A stretch of DNA of 64,000 nucleotides from Pseudomonas sp. 8AS (lineage in GTDB: Bacteria; Pseudomonadota; Gammaproteobacteria; Pseudomonadales; Pseudomonadaceae): NCBI RefSeq assembly GCF_902506505.1, contig NZ_LR733406.1, positions 496,001 through 560,000 on the forward strand, given 5' to 3'. Both the position numbers and the translations under genes were made by a program. The notes beneath the pieces are model-generated. The model saw nothing but the letters and a program-made list of their open reading frames with translations. It was not told the origin of the DNA and made no database searches. Numbering within the stretch: position 1 is the stretch's first letter; each line of letters starts with the position of its first letter. Below, in pieces: positions 19,783 through 28,307 of the stretch.

Positions 19783-21102
19783 ATGCTGCCGACCATGCCT
19801 TCCGTGCCCTCCAGCGCTGCGCCCGCGGCGCGCCCGTTGACCCGTGGCGATTACAAGACGCTGTCGCTGTCCGCCCTGGGCGGCGCCTTGGAATTCTACG
19901 ATTTCATCATTTTCGTGTTCTTCGCCGCCGTGGTCGGCAAGCTGTTCTTCCCCGCCGACATGCCCGAGTGGCTGCGCCAGCTGCAGACCTTCGGCATCTT
20001 CGCCGCCGGCTACCTGGCGCGGCCGCTGGGCGGCATCATCCTGGCCCACTTCGGCGACCTGCTCGGGCGCAAGCGCATGTTCACCCTGAGCATCTTCCTG
20101 ATGGCCGTGCCGACCCTGCTCATGGGCCTGCTGCCGACCTACGCGCAGATCGGCATCTGGGCACCGCTGGCGCTGCTGGCGCTGCGCGTGGTGCAGGGCG
20201 CGGCGATCGGCGGCGAGGTGCCGGGGGCCTGGGTGTTCGTCGCCGAGCACGTGCCGGCGCGGCATGTCGGCTTCGCCTGCAGCACCCTGACCGCCGGGCT
20301 GACGGTGGGCATCCTGCTCGGCTCGCTGACCGCCAGCCTGATCAACCGGGTGTTCAGCCCCGAGGAGCTGGCGGCCTACGCCTGGCGCATCCCGTTCCTG
20401 GTCGGCGGGGTGTTCGGCCTGATTTCCGTGTACCTGCGGCGCTGGCTGCACGAGACCCCGGTGTTCGCCGAGATGCAGCTGCGCCAGGCGCTGGCCGCCG
20501 AGCTGCCGCTGAAGGCGGTGGTGCGCGAGCACAGGCCGGCGGTGCTGCTGTGCATGCTGCTGACCTGGGTGCTGTCGGCCGGCATAGTGGTGGTGATCCT
20601 GATGACCCCGAGCTTGCTGCAGACCCTGCATGGCTTCAAGCCGGCCGACGCGCTGCAGGCCAACAGCCTGGCCATCGTCTGCCTGAGCCTGGGCTGCGTG
20701 CTGGCCGGCTGGGCGGCGGACCGCTTCGGCGCCAGCCGGGTGTTCGTGTTCGGCGGCCTGCTGTTGCTGCTCAGTTCCTGGGCCTTCTACAGCAGCCTGG
20801 CCAGCCAGCCGCAACTGCTGCTGCCGCTGTATGCCCTGGCCGGCCTGGGCGTGGGCAGCATCGGCGCGATTCCGCTGGTGATGGTTCGCGTCTTCCCGGC
20901 CGTGGTGCGCTTCTCCGGGCTGTCGTTCTCCTACAACCTGGCCTACGCCATCTGCGGCGGGCTGACGCCGATCCTGGTCAGCCTGCTATTGAAGTGGAGC
21001 CCGCTGGGCCCGGCCTACTATGTCGGTGCCCTGTGCCTGCTGTTCATGCTGATCGGCGGCTGGCTGTGGCAGCGCCGCGATGCGGCGCAGGTGCTGGCGT
21101 AG
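19783..21102 (+). CDS. MFS transporter, metabolite:H+ symporter (MHS) family
   Basis: A 439-residue, 12-helix transporter. The N-terminus (SALGGALEFYDFIIFVFFAAVVGKLFFP) and GYLARPLGGIILAHFGDLLGRKRMFTLSI loop are those of the MHS branch that includes ProP-, citrate- and ketoglutarate-type carriers. The substrate is unknown. From memory the PAO1 equivalent is also next to pstS. No PHO box is visible before it. ATG 19783 is used; MPSVPSS four codons later is possible. The TAG stop lies inside the flanking repeat. Confidence 0.88.
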   Translation: MLPTMPSVPSSAAPAARPLTRGDYKTLSLSALGGALEFYDFIIFVFFAAVVGKLFFPADMPEWLRQLQTFGIFAAGYLARPLGGIILAHFGDLLGRKRMFTLSIFLMAVPTLLMGLLPTYAQIGIWAPLALLALRVVQGAAIGGEVPGAWVFVAEHVPARHVGFACSTLTAGLTVGILLGSLTASLINRVFSPEELAAYAWRIPFLVGGVFGLISVYLRRWLHETPVFAEMQLRQALAAELPLKAVVREHRPAVLLCMLLTWVLSAGIVVVILMTPSLLQTLHGFKPADALQANSLAIVCLSLGCVLAGWAADRFGASRVFVFGGLLLLLSSWAFYSSLASQPQLLLPLYALAGLGVGSIGAIPLVMVRVFPAVVRFSGLSFSYNLAYAICGGLTPILVSLLLKWSPLGPAYYVGALCLLFMLIGGWLWQRRDAAQVLA

Positions 21103-21208
21103 GTTGGGTTGAGGCGCGTAGCGCCGAAGCCCAACGGCTGTCGACGGGCCCGTCTCGGTGTTGGGCCGGGTACCGCCGTTGGGCTTCGCTGCGCTCAACC
21201 CAACCTAC
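21099..21208. repeat. REP-like inverted repeat, family 2 (GTAGGTTGGGTTGAG...CTCAACCCAACCTAC)
   Basis: A 110-bp palindrome: outer arms GTAGGTTGGGTTGAG and exact complement, and inner arms GAAGCCCAACGGC/CCGTTGGGCTTC. It begins on the last codons of the MFS gene and supplies its TAG stop codon, and it ends ~50 bp before the pstS PHO box. Confidence 0.87.
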
Positions 21209-21259
21209 GCTCACCAGGCCCGCAGGGGCGCCTGGGTAATTTCCCGCGCTTTAATCTAA

Positions 21260-21304
21260 TTGTCACAATCCATTCATAGAGTGGTCATGCGGCCTGCAGA
21301 TACT
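21260..21304 (+). promoter_or_regulatory. PHO box and promoter of pstS
   Basis: Three heptamers resembling CTGTCAT lie exactly 11 bp apart: TTGTCAC (21260), CATTCAT (21271) and TGGTCAT (21282). Ten bases after the last comes GATACT (21299-21304), a good -10. PhoB sites replace the -35 in such promoters. The pstS ATG follows 41 bp later. Confidence 0.88.
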
Positions 21305-21345
21305 TGGCCCCGTTCAATCCAACCCTATCCTGCTTGGAGCAAGGC

Positions 21346-22311
21346 ATGAAACTGAAGCGTTTGATGGCGGCCCTGACTTTCGTCGCCGCTGGCGTAAGCG
21401 CCGCTACCGCGGTGGCTGCTATCGACCCGGCTCTGCCGACCTACGAAAAGACTTCCGGTGTATCGGGCAACCTGTCCAGCGTCGGCTCCGACACCCTGGC
21501 CAACCTGATGACCCTGTGGGCCGAGGAATACAAGAAGCTCTACCCGAACGTGAACATCCAGATCCAGGCTGCCGGTTCCTCCACCGCGCCGCCCGCGCTG
21601 ACCGAAGGCACCTCCAACCTCGGCCCGATGAGCCGCGAGATGAAGGACAACGAGCTGCAGGCCTTCGAAGAGAAGTTCGGCTACAAGCCGACCGCCATCC
21701 CGGTCGCCGTCGACGCCCTGGCCGTGTTCGTGCACAAGGACAACCCGATCAAGTCGCTGGACATGGCCCAGGTCGACGGCATCTTCTCGGCCAACCGCCT
21801 GTGCGGTGGCGGCAACGTGAAGAGCTGGGGTGACGTCGGTCTCACCGGCGAGTGGGCCGACAAGCCGGTGCAGCTGTTCGGCCGCAACTCGGTATCCGGT
21901 ACCTACGGCTACTTCAAGGAAACCGCGCTGTGCAAGGGCGACTTCAAGCCTAACGTCAACGAGCAGCCGGGTTCGGCTTCCGTGGTGCAGTCGATCTCCA
22001 GCACCGTGAACGCCATCGGTTACTCGGGCGTCGGCTACAAGACCGCCAGCGTACGTGCCGTGCCGCTGTCGAAGAAAGGCGGCGAAGCCTTCGAGGCCAA
22101 CGAGGCCAACGCCCTGGCCGGCAAGTACCCGCTGTCGCGCTTCCTGTTCGTCTACGTCAACAAGGCGCCGAACAAGCCGCTGAGCCCGCTGGAAGCCGAG
22201 TTCGTCAAGCTGGTGCTGTCCAAGCAAGGCCAGGAAGTCGTGCTCAAGGATGGCTACATCCCGATGCCGGCCAAGGTGGCCGCCAAGGCTCTGAAGGACC
22301 TGGGTCTGTAA
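21346..22311 (+). CDS. pstS: PstS, periplasmic phosphate-binding protein
   Basis: A 321-residue binding protein with signal peptide [20 protein letters not shown] and a mature part showing the phosphate-binding loops [26 protein letters not shown] and [14 protein letters not shown]. It delivers phosphate to PstC-PstA. The ATG at 21346 follows GGAGCAAGGC; the frame continues upstream through the promoter but without a start signal. It is transcribed from a PhoB-type promoter and followed by two hairpins before pstC. Confidence 0.97.
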   Translation: MKLKRLMAALTFVAAGVSAATAVAAIDPALPTYEKTSGVSGNLSSVGSDTLANLMTLWAEEYKKLYPNVNIQIQAAGSSTAPPALTEGTSNLGPMSREMKDNELQAFEEKFGYKPTAIPVAVDALAVFVHKDNPIKSLDMAQVDGIFSANRLCGGGNVKSWGDVGLTGEWADKPVQLFGRNSVSGTYGYFKETALCKGDFKPNVNEQPGSASVVQSISSTVNAIGYSGVGYKTASVRAVPLSKKGGEAFEANEANALAGKYPLSRFLFVYVNKAPNKPLSPLEAEFVKLVLSKQGQEVVLKDGYIPMPAKVAAKALKDLGL

Positions 22312-22327
22312 CCGGCCCCGCCAGTGC

Positions 22328-22387
22328 CCGGGCTACAAGCCCGGTGCACCAGCCGACACGCCCGCTACTCTTTGGAGTCGCGGGCGT
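22328..22387 (+). other. Two hairpins in the pstS-pstC gap
   Basis: CCGGGCT-ACA-AGCCCGG (22328-22344) is followed by ACGCCCGC...GCGGGCGT (22358-22387), whose interior also pairs (ACTC/GAGT). There is no T-run, so these look like mRNA 3'-end stabilisers or partial terminators that keep pstS transcript above that of the permease genes. Confidence 0.65.
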
Positions 22388-22391
22388 TGTC

Positions 22392-22436
22392 ATGTCACCA
22401 CGCTGTAATCTTTCTGTCACACAAGGTGGCTAGATT
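22392..22436 (+). promoter_or_regulatory. Second PHO box and promoter, before pstC
   Basis: Heptamers ATGTCAC (22392), CTGTAAT (22403) and CTGTCAC (22414) have 11-bp phasing, and TAGATT lies 10 bp further on (22431-22436) as -10. This gives pstC-pstA(-pstB) its own PhoB-dependent start in addition to read-through from pstS. Confidence 0.82.
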
Positions 22437-22490
22437 TAAGCGCCTGCTCAAATCAGGGGCGCGCGTGCGCAACCGCCCAGAGAATTTCGC

Positions 22491-24776
22491 ATGAACGACT
22501 TGGCCAACGACACCATGACCGCTTCCTCGAACAACAGCCAACGGCTGGACTTCAACACCCCGGCCCTGCTGCGCAAGCGCCGCATGCGCGCGCTCAAGGA
22601 CCGGATGACGCGCTGGTACGTGAGCGTCGGTGGTCTGGCCGTGCTGGCCTGCATCACCCTGATCTTCTTCTACCTGGCCCACGTGGTGCTGCCGATGTTC
22701 GGCGGCGCCGAGCTGGAGTCGCGCAAGGCCCAGCAGCCGGCCTGGCTGGCTAGCCAGGGCGAGGCCCTGTTGCTGGCCGTGGAAGAGCAGAACAAGGTCG
22801 CCATGCGCCTCAGTCGTGCCGGCCAGGTGCAGTTCTTCAGCCTCAAGGACAGCACTCTGCTGAACGACTACCAGCTGCCGCTGCCGGCCGGTGTCGGCAT
22901 CAGCTCGGTCAGCCAGGACCAGCCCGGCAGCCGCCGCGTGGTGCTCGGCCTGTCCAACGGCCAGGTGCTGCTGTTCCAGCATGACTACAAGGTCAGCTAC
23001 CCGGACAACGTCAAGACCATCACCGCCAAGCTCAACTACCCCTTCGGCGAGGTGCCGCTGGTGCTGGATGCCCAGGGCCGCGCCCTGGAGCACGTGGCCG
23101 TCAGCCAGAACGACGACACCCTGCTGCTCAGCGCCTCCACCGGTGCCGAGCTGCACCTGCTGTCGATCACCCGCAGCGAGAACCTGCTCACCGGCGAGTC
23201 GAGCCTGGAGGAGCAGCGCATCGCCCTGCCGCAGATCGCCGAGCCGATCAAGGCCATGGTCATCGACCCGCGGCAGATGTGGCTGTACGTGATCAACGGC
23301 AAGGCCACCGCGGATGTCTTCGACCTGCGCAGCAACAGCCTCAACGGCCGCTACAAGCTGCTTGAGGGCCCGGCCGAAGTGACCAGCGTCAGCCAGCTGC
23401 TGGGCGGCATCTCGCTGATGGTCGGCGACAGCCAGGGCACCATCGCCCAGTGGTTCATGGTCCGTGATGCCGACGACAAGTCGAGCCTGACCCGTATCCG
23501 CGACTTCCAGCTGAACGGCCAGGCGATCACCCAGATCCTCCCGGAAGAACGCCGCAAGGGCTTCCTCGCCCTGGATGCCGCAGGCACCCTGGGCATCTTC
23601 CACAGCACCGCGCACCGCACCCTGCTCACCGAGCAGGTCGCCGATGGCGCCGCCATCGCCGCCCTGTCGCCGCGCGCCAACCGCGTGCTGGTCGAGTCCC
23701 GGGGCCAGGTGCAGCGCTTTGTGGTCGACAACCCGCATCCGGAGATTTCCTGGAGCGCGCTGTGGAGCAAGGTCTGGTACGAGAGCTACGACGAGCCCAA
23801 GTACGTCTGGCAGTCGACTTCGGCCAACAGCGACTTCGAACCGAAGATGAGCCTCGCCCCGCTGACCTTCGGCACCCTCAAGGCGGCCTTCTACGCCATG
23901 CTGCTGGCCGCGCCGCTGGCCATCTGCGCGGCGATCTACACCGCCTACTTCATGGCCCCGGCCATGCGCCGCAAGGTCAAGCCGGTGATCGAACTTATGG
24001 AAGCGCTGCCGACGGTGATCCTCGGCTTCTTCGCCGGCCTGTTCCTCGCTCCCTATGTGGAAGGCCACCTGCCCGGGATGTTCAGCCTGTTGCTGCTGAC
24101 ACCGGTCGGCATCCTGCTGGCCGCCTACGCCTGGAGCCGCCTGCCGGAGCGCATCCGCCTGCTGATCCCGGATGGCTGGGAAGCGGCGCTGCTGATCCCG
24201 GTGATCCTGCTGATCGGCGCCGGCTCCCTGGGCATGAGCGGCCACCTGGAGAACTGGTTCTTCGGCGGCGACATGCGCCTGTGGATCAGCAATGACCTGG
24301 GCATTGCCTTCGACCAGCGCAACGCCCTGGTGGTCGGCCTGGCCATGGGCTTCGCGGTGATCCCGAACATCTACTCGATCGCCGAAGACGCCGTGTTCAG
24401 CGTGCCCAAGAGCCTGACCTTCGGTTCCCTGGCCCTCGGCGCCACGCCCTGGCAGACCCTGACCCGGGTGGTGATCCTCACCGCCAGCCCGGGCATCTTC
24501 TCGGCGCTGATGATCGGCATGGGCCGGGCGGTGGGCGAGACCATGATCGTGCTGATGGCCACCGGCAACACGCCGATCATGGACATGAACATCTTCGAAG
24601 GCCTGCGCACCCTGGCCGCCAACGTGGCGGTGGAGATGCCGGAGTCGGAAGTCGGCAGTACCCACTACCGCGTGCTGTTCCTCTCCGCGCTGGTGCTGCT
24701 GACCTTCACTTTCGTGATGAACACCCTGGCGGAAGTGATCCGTACCCGCCTGCGCAAGAAATACGCATCGCTCTGA
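22491..24776 (+). CDS. pstC: PstC, phosphate ABC transporter permease with large N-terminal propeller-like domain
   Basis: At 761 residues it is more than twice the length of E. coli PstC. A membrane helix (~46-68) is followed by ~350 residues with seven WD40/YVTN-like strand repeats (for example RRVVLGLSNGQVLLF, DTLLLSASTGAELHLLSI, NRVLVESRGQVQRF) before the permease core starts at ~455. The core has the usual helices and the EAA loop (FGSLALGATPWQTLTRVVILTASPG). The ATG at 22491 is preceded by AGAGAA. Phosphate passes through the PstC-PstA pair. From memory other pseudomonads also have a long PstC. Confidence 0.95.
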   Translation: MNDLANDTMTASSNNSQRLDFNTPALLRKRRMRALKDRMTRWYVSVGGLAVLACITLIFFYLAHVVLPMFGGAELESRKAQQPAWLASQGEALLLAVEEQNKVAMRLSRAGQVQFFSLKDSTLLNDYQLPLPAGVGISSVSQDQPGSRRVVLGLSNGQVLLFQHDYKVSYPDNVKTITAKLNYPFGEVPLVLDAQGRALEHVAVSQNDDTLLLSASTGAELHLLSITRSENLLTGESSLEEQRIALPQIAEPIKAMVIDPRQMWLYVINGKATADVFDLRSNSLNGRYKLLEGPAEVTSVSQLLGGISLMVGDSQGTIAQWFMVRDADDKSSLTRIRDFQLNGQAITQILPEERRKGFLALDAAGTLGIFHSTAHRTLLTEQVADGAAIAALSPRANRVLVESRGQVQRFVVDNPHPEISWSALWSKVWYESYDEPKYVWQSTSANSDFEPKMSLAPLTFGTLKAAFYAMLLAAPLAICAAIYTAYFMAPAMRRKVKPVIELMEALPTVILGFFAGLFLAPYVEGHLPGMFSLLLLTPVGILLAAYAWSRLPERIRLLIPDGWEAALLIPVILLIGAGSLGMSGHLENWFFGGDMRLWISNDLGIAFDQRNALVVGLAMGFAVIPNIYSIAEDAVFSVPKSLTFGSLALGATPWQTLTRVVILTASPGIFSALMIGMGRAVGETMIVLMATGNTPIMDMNIFEGLRTLAANVAVEMPESEVGSTHYRVLFLSALVLLTFTFVMNTLAEVIRTRLRKKYASL

Positions 24777-24791
24777 GAACTGGGAAGGTAG

Positions 24792-26474
24792 ATGTCCGTG
24801 AAAAGCAAAGAGCAAAACCTCAAGTCCTGGTTCAAGAGCGGCGCGCCCTGGGTGTGGATGACCGCCGGTGGCGTGTCCATCGCGGTGATCATGACCATTG
24901 GCCTGCTGGCGGTGATCGCCACCCGCGGCCTCGGCCACTTCTGGCCGGCCGACGTGATCGAGTCGCGCTACCAGGTGCCGGGCGAGGAATCGCGGATCAT
25001 CGCCGGCGAGCTGGTGCAGGCCGAGGAAGTGCCGCGCGCGCGCCTGGCCGCCGCCGGCCTGCCGGTGGATGTGAAGGGCGGCGAGTTCATGACCCGCGAG
25101 CTGCTCAAGGTCGGCAACCGCGAGCTGTTCGGCGCCGACTTCAGCTGGGTGGTCGCCGAGTGGATGAGCGACTCGCACACCCCGCAGAACCTGCTGGTGA
25201 TGGAACGCCGCGAGTGGGGCAACTTCTACGGCTACCTGGTCAACGTCAAGCAGGACGGCCAGCTGGTCGCCGAGGGTGAGGCTGCCTGGGGCGAGCTGCA
25301 GCAGCGCATCGCCCGCATCGACGAGCTGCACGCGCAGATCGCCAGGCTGGAGAAGAAGGACATCGGCCGCATCAACGCCGGCCTCGAACGCCTGCGCCTG
25401 CAGACCCGCGGCCTGGAACTGAAGGGCCAGCTGGACGCCGCGGCCCAGGCCGACCTGGACGCCCAGCGTGCCGAATGGGACGCCCAGTACAAGGTCCTGG
25501 AAACCCAGCTGACCGAACTGCACGGCGCCTTCAACCGCGACAGCGTGACGGTCAAGACGGTCGATGGCCGCGTCGAGGAAATCAGCCTGGGCAAGGTGGT
25601 GCGCGCCTTCCAGCCGAACGCCATGGGCACCTTCGACAAGCTCGGCTTCTACTTCGCCAAGCTGTGGGAGTTCGTCAGCGACGAGCCACGCGAGGCCAAC
25701 ACCGAGGGCGGCATCTTCCCGGCCATCTTCGGCACCGTGATGATGACCCTGATCATGGCGGTAATCGTCACCCCGTTCGGCGTGATGGCGGCCATCTATC
25801 TGCGCGAGTACGCCAAGCAGGGCACCCTGACCCGCATCATCCGCATCGCGGTGAACAACCTGGCCGGCGTCCCGGCGATCGTCTACGGCGTGTTCGGCCT
25901 GGGCTTCTTCGTCTACGTGCTGGGCGGCTCGATCGACCGGCTGTTCTTCGCCGAGGCGGCGCCGGCGCCGACCTTCGGCACCCCGGGCCTGCTGTGGGCC
26001 TCGCTGACCCTGGCGATCCTCGCCGTGCCGGTGGTGATCGTCGCCACCGAGGAAGGCCTGGCGCGCATCCCGCGGGCACTGCGCGAAGGCTCCCTGGCCC
26101 TCGGCGCGACCAAGGCCGAGACCCTGTGGAAAGTGGTGCTGCCGATGGCCAGCCCGGCCATGATGACCGGCATGATCCTCGCCGTGGCCCGCGCCGCCGG
26201 CGAAGTGGCGCCGCTGATGCTGGTCGGCGTGGTCAAGCTGGCGCCGGCGCTGCCGGTGGACGGCAACTACCCGTACCTGCACCTGGACCAGAAGATCATG
26301 CACCTGGGCTTCCACATCTACGACGTCGGCTTCCAGAGCCCCAACGTCGAGGCCGCCCGCCCGCTGGTGTACGCCACCGCGCTGCTGCTGGTGCTGGTGA
26401 TCGCCCTGCTCAACCTGAGCGCGGTGTTCATCCGCAACCACCTGCGCGAGAAGTACAAGGCGCTGGACCATTAA
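24792..26474 (+). CDS. pstA: PstA, phosphate ABC transporter permease with coiled-coil insertion
   Basis: A 560-residue protein, about twice the usual PstA length. After one helix (~26-46) comes a ~260-residue insertion. Its middle (~162-247) is strongly heptad-like and rich in Ala, Glu, Arg, Leu and Gln (for example LQQRIARIDELHAQIARLEK). The permease core starts at ~310 and includes EAA loop EGSLALGATKAETLWKVVLPMASPAM. GGAAGG precedes the ATG by 4 nt. It lies 15 bp after pstC. The insertion should face the same side as the PstC propeller. Confidence 0.95.
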   Translation: MSVKSKEQNLKSWFKSGAPWVWMTAGGVSIAVIMTIGLLAVIATRGLGHFWPADVIESRYQVPGEESRIIAGELVQAEEVPRARLAAAGLPVDVKGGEFMTRELLKVGNRELFGADFSWVVAEWMSDSHTPQNLLVMERREWGNFYGYLVNVKQDGQLVAEGEAAWGELQQRIARIDELHAQIARLEKKDIGRINAGLERLRLQTRGLELKGQLDAAAQADLDAQRAEWDAQYKVLETQLTELHGAFNRDSVTVKTVDGRVEEISLGKVVRAFQPNAMGTFDKLGFYFAKLWEFVSDEPREANTEGGIFPAIFGTVMMTLIMAVIVTPFGVMAAIYLREYAKQGTLTRIIRIAVNNLAGVPAIVYGVFGLGFFVYVLGGSIDRLFFAEAAPAPTFGTPGLLWASLTLAILAVPVVIVATEEGLARIPRALREGSLALGATKAETLWKVVLPMASPAMMTGMILAVARAAGEVAPLMLVGVVKLAPALPVDGNYPYLHLDQKIMHLGFHIYDVGFQSPNVEAARPLVYATALLLVLVIALLNLSAVFIRNHLREKYKALDH

Positions 26475-26538
26475 TGCATTGCGCCGCCGCAGCCAGGCTG
26501 CGGCGGCAACCACGAATTGTTAGCGTAGGGAGCATCCC

Positions 26539-27372
26539 ATGCAGCACGAAGTACACACCCACGGCATCAACATGGCGGCCCTCGGTCGCGAGAAGCAGGG
26601 CCTCGACCTGGCCCAGGAAAGCGTGGCCCTGGAAGTGCCCGGCCTCAACCTGTTCTACGGCGACAAGCAGGCGCTGTTCGATGTCAGCCTGAACATCCCG
26701 AAACAGCGGGTGACCGCCTTCATCGGCCCGTCCGGCTGCGGCAAGTCGACCCTGCTGCGCACCTTCAACCGGATGAACGACCTGGTCGACGGTTGCCGCG
26801 TGGACGGCCAGATCCTCCTCGACGGCCAGGACATCTACAAGAAGGGCGTGGACGTCGCCGAGCTGCGCCGTCGCGTCGGCATGGTGTTCCAGAAGCCCAA
26901 CCCGTTCCCCAAGAGCATCTACGAGAACGTGGTGTACGGCCTGCGTATCCAGGGCGTGAACCAGAAGCGCGTGCTCGACGAGACCGTGGAATGGGCGCTG
27001 AAGAGCGCGGCGCTGTGGGACGAGGTCAAGGACCGCCTGCACGACTCGGCCCTCGGCCTGTCCGGCGGCCAGCAGCAGCGCCTGGTGATCGCCCGTACCG
27101 TGGCGGTGCAGCCGGAAGTGCTGCTGCTCGACGAACCCTGCTCGGCGCTGGACCCGATCTCCACCCTCAAGGTCGAAGAGCTGATCTACGAGCTGAAGAG
27201 CAAGTACACCATCGTCATCGTCACCCACAACATGCAGCAGGCCGCGCGGGTCTCCGACTACACGGCGTTCATGTACATGGGCAAGCTGATCGAGTTCGGC
27301 GATACCGACACCCTGTTCACCAACCCGGCGAAGAAGCAGACCGAAGACTACATCACCGGGCGCTACGGCTAG
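26539..27372 (+). CDS. pstB: PstB, phosphate ABC transporter ATP-binding protein
   Basis: A 277-residue ATPase with Walker [10 protein letters not shown], signature [15 protein letters not shown], Walker [13 protein letters not shown] and switch [14 protein letters not shown], the PstB-specific set. GGGAG precedes the ATG. It has an N-terminal extension of ~30 residues ([18 protein letters not shown]) common in pseudomonads. It lies 64 bp after pstA and powers phosphate import; with PhoU it also relays phosphate status to PhoR. Confidence 0.97.
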   Translation: MQHEVHTHGINMAALGREKQGLDLAQESVALEVPGLNLFYGDKQALFDVSLNIPKQRVTAFIGPSGCGKSTLLRTFNRMNDLVDGCRVDGQILLDGQDIYKKGVDVAELRRRVGMVFQKPNPFPKSIYENVVYGLRIQGVNQKRVLDETVEWALKSAALWDEVKDRLHDSALGLSGGQQQRLVIARTVAVQPEVLLLDEPCSALDPISTLKVEELIYELKSKYTIVIVTHNMQQAARVSDYTAFMYMGKLIEFGDTDTLFTNPAKKQTEDYITGRYG

Positions 27373-27382
27373 GTCGTCACCC

Positions 27383-27431
27383 GTAGGGTGCGCCAGGCGC
27401 ACCATGGGGCGGTGCGCGCGGCGCACCCTAC
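27383..27431. repeat. REP-like inverted repeat, family 1
   Basis: GTAGGGTGCGCC and GGCGCACCCTAC arms flank a central inverted copy (GGCGCACC...GGTGCGC). It lies 10 bp after the pstB stop, between pstB and phoU. Its right half is the same sequence as the element at 44073. Confidence 0.8.
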
Positions 27432-27455
27432 ACACAGCTTCCGCGGAGCCAGACA

Positions 27456-28187
27456 ATGATGAACAAAGACAACCTCACCCAGCACATCTCCCAGCAGTTC
27501 AACGCCGAGCTGGAGGAGGTGCGCAGCCACCTGCTGGCCATGGGCGGCCTGGTCGAGAAACAGGTCAACGACGCGGTCACCGCGCTGATCGAGGCCGACT
27601 CCGGCCTGGCCCAGCAGGTGCGCGAGATCGACGACCAGATCAACCAGATGGAGCGCAACATCGACGAGGAATGCCTGCGCATCCTCGCCCGTCGCCAGCC
27701 GGCCGCCTCCGACCTGCGCCTGATCATCAGCATCTCCAAGTCGGTGATCGACCTGGAGCGCATCGGCGACGAGTCGTCGAAGATCGCCAAGCGCGCCATC
27801 CTGCTGTGCGAGGAAGGCGAGGCGCCGCGCGGCTACGTCGAGGTGCGGCATATCGGCGACCAGGTACGGCGCATGGTGCAGGAGGCGCTGGATGCCTTCG
27901 CCCGCTTCGATGCCGACCTGGCCCTGTCTGTGGCGCAGTACGACAAGACCATCGACCGCGAGTACAAGACCGCCCTGCGCGAGCTGGTCACCTACATGAT
28001 GGAAGACCCGCGTTCGATCACCCGCGTGCTCAACGTGATCTGGGTCCTGCGCTCGCTGGAGCGCATCGGCGACCACGCGCGCAACATCGCCGAACTGGTG
28101 ATCTACCTGGTGCGCGGCACCGATGTGCGGCACATGGGCCTGGCGCGCATGCAGGAAGAAGTGCAGGGCACCGGCAAGGCCGAGTGA
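27456..28187 (+). CDS. phoU: PhoU, phosphate signalling regulator
   Basis: A 243-residue protein made of two three-helix PhoU repeats, each with the metal-binding E/D-x3-D signature region (EIDDQINQMERNIDEECLRIL; QYDKTIDREYKTAL). It keeps the Pst transporter and PhoR in the phosphate-replete, inhibitory state. Start MMNKDNLTQHIS; the second ATG is equally possible. It closes the pst cluster; the repeat separates it from pstB. Confidence 0.97.
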   Translation: MMNKDNLTQHISQQFNAELEEVRSHLLAMGGLVEKQVNDAVTALIEADSGLAQQVREIDDQINQMERNIDEECLRILARRQPAASDLRLIISISKSVIDLERIGDESSKIAKRAILLCEEGEAPRGYVEVRHIGDQVRRMVQEALDAFARFDADLALSVAQYDKTIDREYKTALRELVTYMMEDPRSITRVLNVIWVLRSLERIGDHARNIAELVIYLVRGTDVRHMGLARMQEEVQGTGKAE

Positions 28188-28307
28188 GCCCCGCCAGCGC
28201 GCGCAGCGGCGGGCTCGGCCGTGCGCGCGGCAATTTCCGGCGTTGCCATGGTTGGCCTTGAGCCATCATCCGCGGCTATGCTGTGAGGATTGTCGCAGGA
28301 GTGGCCG

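Noticed and set aside
22395-26513. A 1372-codon open frame on the minus strand across pstC and pstA
   Set aside because: Composition is His/Gln/Ala-rich low complexity with no family resemblance, and it is antisense to well-recognised pstC and pstA. It is a high-GC codon-bias shadow.
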